The notes under the pieces are model-generated. The model had not been told where the DNA came from. It did not search any database and saw only the letters and a program-made list of their open reading frames with translations. This document shows positions 4,174-7,855 of a stretch of 7,855 bases of DNA, one piece after another. Origin of the DNA: Chlamydiota bacterium. Its GTDB lineage: Bacteria; Auribacterota; UBA3054; B51-G9. Numbering within the stretch: position 1 is the stretch's first letter; each line of letters begins with the position of its first letter. The position numbers were made by a program, and so were the translations under genes. Location of the stretch: NCBI GenBank assembly GCA_003648225.1, contig QMOL01000134.1, positions 1 through 7,855 of the forward strand, given 5' to 3'.

Positions 4174-6537
4174 ATGAAAAAACTACTGCACGGATTACGG
4201 GCTATCCTCCTTTGGCGGACGCTTCGCGCGGATCACGGATTACGGATTATTCTGCTCACTGCTTTCTGCTTACTGTTCACCATCAACTCTTTCGCGGATG
4301 TTAAGATTCAGGGAAATCCAACTGTTTATCCAACAATTCAGGCAGCGGTTAATGCCGCTATAAACGGAGATAAGCTGCTTGTTTCTACCGGATTGTATCT
4401 TGAAAGTGTATCTATAACCAATAAATTCATTGAACTGGAAGGCGGATACATTTCGCCCATGTTTTCTTCCCGTACAAATGACTTTTCATCAACAATAATT
4501 GGCACTAATATCGTTGGTGCGGTAGTAAACATTAATTTATCCGGTGGAGCATCGCTTGATACTTTTACAATTACAGGAGGGAATTTATGGGGGCTAATTA
4601 ACGGCGGTGGTGTGTTAATAGATTATGATTGTATCTGCACGATGAAGAACTGTCAGGTTTATGGTAATTACGCTTATTTTGGCGGCGGGATTTCCGCATG
4701 GTCAAATTCTACGCTCTTTGTTGATGATTGTATTATTTTTGATAATGAGTCATTGTTTGGAGGTGGTGGAATTGCAGGTTATGTTGATTCAAAAATCACT
4801 CTTACCAATAAAACAGAGTGTATTCATAATTTCTCGTCTGTCGGTGGAGGAATAGCTGCTAGCAGCAAGAATTTGACAATTAATGGCGCAGCAAATGTAA
4901 TTAATAATACTGCAATATCAAAAGGTGGCGGAATTTATCTCGAAAACTGCGGCTTGTGCAATATTTTTGGCGAAGATACTTCTATAGGAAGTCCTTTCGT
5001 GGTAAATCGAGTTACAAACGGTTGTGGCGGAGGAATTTATGCACTGAATTCTTCCGTCATTATTTCAGGAAAAAATTGTCGCGTGAATGGCGCTCTTGCA
5101 AGTGATTCAGGCGGAGGAATTTATCTCACTAATAGTTCTTTACGATTGCTTGACGAAGCTGAACTTGGTTATGCATTCTCGCCTTCCATAAACTCGGCAG
5201 GAACTAATGGGGGATGCCTTTGGATGGGTAATTCGGAATTTACTGCAAGTGGCGGTGCAAAAGTTCTTATGGGTCATGCCGGAATAGCCGGTGGTGGAAT
5301 GTATATCACTGATTCCACAGCAACATTTATAAACGCTTTTATTGAGGGGAACTCTGCTTCTAACGGTGGCGGTGTTTATTGTGATATGGAAGGGATGATT
5401 TCCGGTTGCATGATCAGCAGTAATTCAGCTATACATGGTGGCGGAATTTATTGTTATAAAGGTAGTTCAGTTTCCGATTGTTCAATTAGTGGGAATCATG
5501 CAAATGATAGCGGTGGTGGTTCATATTGTGGCCGTGGTAGTTCACTTTCCAATTGTACAATCAGCGGAAACAGTGTAAAGTGGTGGAATGGCGGTGGGGT
5601 TTATATCATTGACAACGGTTCGATTTTCGATTGTGCGATTAGCAGCAATTCATCTTTTGATGGTGGCGGGGTATGTATCATTGGCAGCGGAGTTGTTTCT
5701 CGATGCACAATTAGCGGGAATAATGCAAGGTATGGTGGCGGCGTTTATTGTTATTACGGCGGTTCTGTTTCCGATTGTTCAATCAGCGGGAATAGTGAAA
5801 GTATCAGTGGTGGCGGTGTTTATTGTAATCACGGTGGTTTGGTTTTCAATTGCATGATTAGCAGTAATAACGCAAGTCTAGGTGGTGGTGGAGTTTATTG
5901 TCACGAAGGCGGTTCTGTTTCCAGTTGTACGATTAGCAGTAATTCATCTGACTATGGCGGCGGGATTTATTGTGATCAAGATGGTTCATTAACTAATTGT
6001 TTGATTTCCGGAATGAATTCTGCTGATTACGGTGGCGGTATTTATTGCTCTTCCGGTGGCGCATTATATAACTGTACTATTGCCAATAATTCCGCTTCAG
6101 CTTATGGCGGAGGAATTATTTGTTCGAACGGAGGAACTGTTGTCAACACGATCATTTATAATAATCAGGCATTAGTTGGTGATTTGAACTGGAAAAGTTA
6201 TCATTCAGGTGCTCTTTTTAGTTATTGCTGCACTACACCGACAAATAATCTGCCCGGTGGTAATCAATGCATTCCGGATAATCCGATGTTCTCCGTTCCG
6301 GGTTCGGATTATGCTCTTCTGGATGGCTCCCCGTGTATTGATGCAGGTTATAAAATGAATTGGATGGACCCTCCGGCAACCGACCTTGCCGGCAATCCTC
6401 GATTGCACGATGGTCATGTTGATATAGGTTGTTATGAATTTGTACCCGAACCCGGCGCCTTTGGCGCGGTTATTAGTTATTTGTTATTGGTTCTCGGTAT
6501 TTATAGGAAATTTGATTTTATTAAAAATCAAATTTAA
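4174..6537 (+). CDS. Long Cys-rich secreted beta-helix (POMP-like repeat) protein with anchor-Q-like module and PEP-CTERM tail
   Basis: The product has 787 residues. The start at 4174 has AAAGGA seven bases upstream and the family opening MKKLLHGL. Residues 1-41 are the signal peptide, with a 15-residue insertion in its n-region and cleavage after SFA. Residues about 42-135 are the cap (YPTIQAAVNAAINGDKLLV). From about residue 135 the chain is beta-helix with ITLTN/GGGI rungs, and from 398 to about 670 it becomes eleven regular rungs of 24-26 residues of the type GGGVYC-x-GGSVSDCSISGNS. This resembles the GGA[I/L] plus FxxN logic of chlamydial polymorphic outer membrane proteins and pectin-lyase-fold proteins. 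Residues about 703-756 (DYALLDGSPCIDAG, DLAGNPRLHDGHVDIGCYEF) form a choice-of-anchor-Q-like module. Residues 757-787 are the PEP-CTERM tail. There is no PKD domain, unlike the upstream paralog. The likely location is the outer surface or matrix; the ligand is unknown. Confidence 0.87.
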   Translation: MKKLLHGLRAILLWRTLRADHGLRIILLTAFCLLFTINSFADVKIQGNPTVYPTIQAAVNAAINGDKLLVSTGLYLESVSITNKFIELEGGYISPMFSSRTNDFSSTIIGTNIVGAVVNINLSGGASLDTFTITGGNLWGLINGGGVLIDYDCICTMKNCQVYGNYAYFGGGISAWSNSTLFVDDCIIFDNESLFGGGGIAGYVDSKITLTNKTECIHNFSSVGGGIAASSKNLTINGAANVINNTAISKGGGIYLENCGLCNIFGEDTSIGSPFVVNRVTNGCGGGIYALNSSVIISGKNCRVNGALASDSGGGIYLTNSSLRLLDEAELGYAFSPSINSAGTNGGCLWMGNSEFTASGGAKVLMGHAGIAGGGMYITDSTATFINAFIEGNSASNGGGVYCDMEGMISGCMISSNSAIHGGGIYCYKGSSVSDCSISGNHANDSGGGSYCGRGSSLSNCTISGNSVKWWNGGGVYIIDNGSIFDCAISSNSSFDGGGVCIIGSGVVSRCTISGNNARYGGGVYCYYGGSVSDCSISGNSESISGGGVYCNHGGLVFNCMISSNNASLGGGGVYCHEGGSVSSCTISSNSSDYGGGIYCDQDGSLTNCLISGMNSADYGGGIYCSSGGALYNCTIANNSASAYGGGIICSNGGTVVNTIIYNNQALVGDLNWKSYHSGALFSYCCTTPTNNLPGGNQCIPDNPMFSVPGSDYALLDGSPCIDAGYKMNWMDPPATDLAGNPRLHDGHVDIGCYEFVPEPGAFGAVISYLLLVLGIYRKFDFIKNQI
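4189..4245 (+). repeat. 45-bp in-frame insertion flanked by CACGGATTACGG in the signal-peptide code
   Basis: CACGGATTACGG occurs at 4189-4200 and 4234-4245, 45 bases apart. The copies continue as imperfect duplicates (18 of 22 bases), so the protein reads HGLRAILL then HGLRIILL. The DNA between holds CTCCTTTGGCGG and GCTTCGCGCGGATCAC, GC-rich with short inverted repeats, and unlike the 25-base unit of the other two genes except for the shared end CGCGGATCAC. Removing it leaves the same 26-residue leader as removing the 63-bp insert in the paralogs. Confidence 0.7.
4252..4279 (+). repeat. Imperfect heptanucleotide tract in the signal-peptide core
   Basis: CTGCTCA, CTGCTTT, CTGCTTA and CTGTTCA follow at an exact 7-base period. 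They encode the core LLTAFCLLFT. The same four units occur at 6729-6756, and a purer version lies at 2551-2574. Confidence 0.7.
5365..6165 (+). repeat. Eleven tandem beta-helix rungs (72-78 bp each)
   Basis: Each unit opens with GGTGGCGGN-GTT/ATT-TATTGT (GGG[V/I]YC) and ends in TGT-x-ATTAGC-x-GGNAAT (C-x-IS-x-N). The units have diverged, with spacers of 24-26 codons, so this is protein-level repetition rather than a fresh minisatellite. Nine rungs carry two cysteines in fixed register; the fourth and eleventh carry one each, giving about 20 cysteines in total. Confidence 0.85.
6442..6513 (+). other. PEP-CTERM sorting tail (conserved DNA block, copy 2)
   Basis: This encodes VPEPGAFG, ISYLLLVLGI and RKF. 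GCGCC-TTT-GGCGC at 6455-6467 repeats the inverted repeat of copy 1. After RKF the two genes diverge. Confidence 0.75.
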
Positions 6538-6584
6538 AATCTGACAACGAGAAGTAAGGATTAACTGCTTAATGATTGGTTGTT

Positions 6585-6615
6585 CTGTCTGTTAAGTCAG
6601 TTTTGTCCGTATAAT
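6585..6615 (+). promoter_or_regulatory. Conserved 9-bp-periodic promoter-like block, copy 3
   Basis: From TGTCTGTTA to TATAAT (6610-6615) and on through the ribosome site the sequence is almost identical to copy 2. The -35 candidate CTGTCT (6585-6590) is weak, with a 19-base spacer. The ATG lies 18 bases from the end of TATAAT, again leaving almost no 5' leader. Confidence 0.5.
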
Positions 6616-6632
6616 ATCAAAAAAGGAAAACT

Positions 6633-7855
6633 ATGAAAAAATTATTACACGGATTACCCCGGCATTCGCGGGGCACGCGGATCACAGACAACCCCGGCAT
6701 TCGCGGGGCACGCGGATTACGCATTATTCTGCTCACTGCTTTCTGCTTACTGTTCACTCTCAACTCTTTCGCAGTAACTATTAATGTTAATCCGGGCGAT
6801 GAAATTCAATCAGCACTCGATTCCGCAAATCCGGGAGATACTGTTCTTGTTCATGCAGGGACTTATGAAGAAAGACTGAACATTAATAACAGCGGAAACT
6901 CGGGTGGCGGCTATATTACTCTTATGGCAAATCCGGGTGATGATGTTTATTTAAGTGGTGGCGCGAAATATGACATAAGCGATCCGAATATGATTTACGG
7001 TTCAAATCCTTCTTATATAAAAATTATCGGCTTGAATATTTGCAGTAATGTCGCAAGAAATGCTACCGTAAACGGCTCAGCTATTATTATTGAAGGTCAT
7101 GGAAACCATATTGAAATATTAAATAATAATATCTATGAAATGAGAACAAAAAACGGCGGGAATTACGGCGCTATGGGTATAGGTATCTACGGAACCGATT
7201 CAACTCCACTTTCAAATATTATTATCGCAAACAATAATATTTTCGACTGTGAACCTGCTGATAGTGAGGCATTAAATCTTGACGGTAATGTTACGGATTT
7301 TATGATCTCTAATAATTATGTCCATGATGTAAATAATATCGGGATTTGTATGATCGGCGGAGAAGGTAATATTAATCCTAATTTCGGTACCAGAAACGGT
7401 GTCTGTGCCGAAAATACGGTTAAACGCGCCCGCTCAAATTATGGCGGCGGATACGGTGCGGCAATTTATTCCGATGGAGGACAAAATATTATTATCGAAA
7501 GAAATATTGTCTCAGAAAGTGATCTGGGAATTGAGTGCGGAGTGGAAAATGGTGGCTGGATTTCTTCAAATATTATCGTTAGAAATAATCTGATATATTA
7601 TAATGATAAAATCGGTATCGGGTTCGGCGGGTTTGATTCGCTTCGCGGGCGTGTGATTGATTCTGAAATTATTAACAATACTTTTTACAAAAATAATGAA
7701 TTGAATCTCGGCAGCGGTGATTTTCACGGTGAAATTGTTATCGCTTATTCTACCAATGTAACTTTTATGAACAATATCATTTACATAAGTGAGAAAGGGG
7801 ATAAACGGGCAATTCTCGATGAAAATTCCGGCGCGAATATAAATTGTAAATTCGA
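6633..7855 (+). CDS. Secreted pectate-lyase-like right-handed beta-helix protein, 3' end outside window
   Basis: The frame is open from ATG 6633 to the window end (407 codons seen, no stop). AAGGA (6623-6627) lies five bases before the start. Residues 1-47 are the family signal peptide with the same 63-bp insertion as the gene at 2455 and cleavage after SFA. Residues about 50-105 (GDEIQSALDSANPGDTVLVH, AGTYEERLNI, ITLMANPGDDVYLSGG) are the classic N-terminal cap of pectin-lyase-fold proteins (DUF1565/PL9-like style). Later rungs have Asn-rich turns: HIEILNNNIYEM, NIIIANNNIFDC, FMISNNYVHDV, NIIIERNIVSES. Unlike the gene at 4174 it has no GGGIYC ladder and few cysteines, so its middle comes from a different beta-helix lineage joined to the shared leader. 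A polysaccharide lyase role is possible, but no catalytic set can be assigned; adhesin or binding protein is equally open. A PEP-CTERM tail is expected but lies outside. Confidence 0.85.
   Translation, partial: MKKLLHGLPRHSRGTRITDNPGIRGARGLRIILLTAFCLLFTLNSFAVTINVNPGDEIQSALDSANPGDTVLVHAGTYEERLNINNSGNSGGGYITLMANPGDDVYLSGGAKYDISDPNMIYGSNPSYIKIIGLNICSNVARNATVNGSAIIIEGHGNHIEILNNNIYEMRTKNGGNYGAMGIGIYGTDSTPLSNIIIANNNIFDCEPADSEALNLDGNVTDFMISNNYVHDVNNIGICMIGGEGNINPNFGTRNGVCAENTVKRARSNYGGGYGAAIYSDGGQNIIIERNIVSESDLGIECGVENGGWISSNIIVRNNLIYYNDKIGIGFGGFDSLRGRVIDSEIINNTFYKNNELNLGSGDFHGEIVIAYSTNVTFMNNIIYISEKGDKRAILDENSGANINCKF
6658..6717 (+). repeat. Second locus of the paired 35-bp palindromic element
   Basis: The 25-base unit occurs at 6658-6682 and 6693-6717, again 35 bases apart and flanked by GGATTA at 6651-6656 and 6714-6719. 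It differs from 2480-2539 by only a couple of bases, one of which restores the CCCCG/CGGGG stem of the second hairpin. This is much closer identity than the bodies of the two genes show. Confidence 0.8.
6729..6756 (+). repeat. Imperfect heptanucleotide tract in the signal-peptide core
   Basis: CTGCTCA, CTGCTTT, CTGCTTA and CTGTTCA have the same order as at 4252-4279 and code for LLTAFCLLFT. This ties the leader of this gene to that of the gene at 4174, although its palindromic insert is that of the gene at 2455. Confidence 0.7.

Noticed and set aside
5588..5857. Hydrophobic 89-codon ORF in another frame
   Set aside because: It is an alternate-frame reading of the GGGVYC repeat DNA, with no ribosome site of its own.
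7399..7593. 64-codon ORF inside the third beta-helix gene
   Set aside because: Alternate-frame shadow within a continuous beta-helix reading frame.
7635..7652. Possible further palindromic element (TTCGCTTCGCGGGCGTG) in the third gene
   Set aside because: It shares only a short GCTTCGCG core with the 4189-4245 insert and has no GGATTACGG flanks; chance is likely.

Overview
The window looks like an accessory stretch from an AT-rich Gram-negative bacterium that exports many proteins. The best guess is the PVC group (Kiritimatiellota, Lentisphaerota or Verrucomicrobiota). This rests on VPEP-type PEP-CTERM sorting tails, right-handed beta-helix proteins with polymorphic-outer-membrane-protein-like GGGIYC/CTISGN rungs, a choice-of-anchor-Q-like module ending in VDIGCYEF, and the N-terminal cap style WATAAHTIQNAVDAA. 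The assignment is inference; there is no rRNA or marker gene here. All genes are on the + strand.

Layout. (1) 1-1860: the 3' part of a large protein, probably a clan-A-like glycoside hydrolase with a beta-galactosidase-like alpha/beta domain; its 5' end lies outside. (2) 1861-2058: an AT-rich gap with a near-consensus sigma70 promoter and a long leader. (3) 2059-2301: an 80-codon remnant of a secreted beta-helix gene that keeps its signal peptide and cap but has lost the rest by an apparent internal deletion. (4) Three paralogous exported beta-helix genes in tandem: 2455-4068 (beta-helix, anchor-Q-like module, PKD, PEP-CTERM), 4174-6537 (long Cys-rich beta-helix, anchor-Q-like module, PEP-CTERM) and 6633-7855 (pectate-lyase-like beta-helix, running off the window).

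The three complete-start genes share nearly the same 5' module: a 9-bp-periodic upstream stretch ending in TATAAT, an AAGGA ribosome site, the start MKKLLHG and a hydrophobic core encoded by 7-bp-periodic DNA. The two complete ones also share an almost identical PEP-CTERM tail, while their middles differ. Inside the signal-peptide n-region, in-frame GC-rich palindromic insertions occur: a pair of 35-bp units (63 bp added) in the first and third genes, and an unlike 45-bp insertion in the second. The first gene also has what appears to be a decayed extra copy of the leader just upstream, which overlaps its start codon by ATGA.

Reading: this is a tandem family of surface or extracellular adhesin/polysaccharide-active beta-helix proteins, probably handled by Sec and an exosortase-type system encoded elsewhere. 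Their constant ends and variable centres, together with short DNA repeats in the signal-peptide code, suggest a locus that diversifies by recombination and slippage. That last point is a hypothesis.
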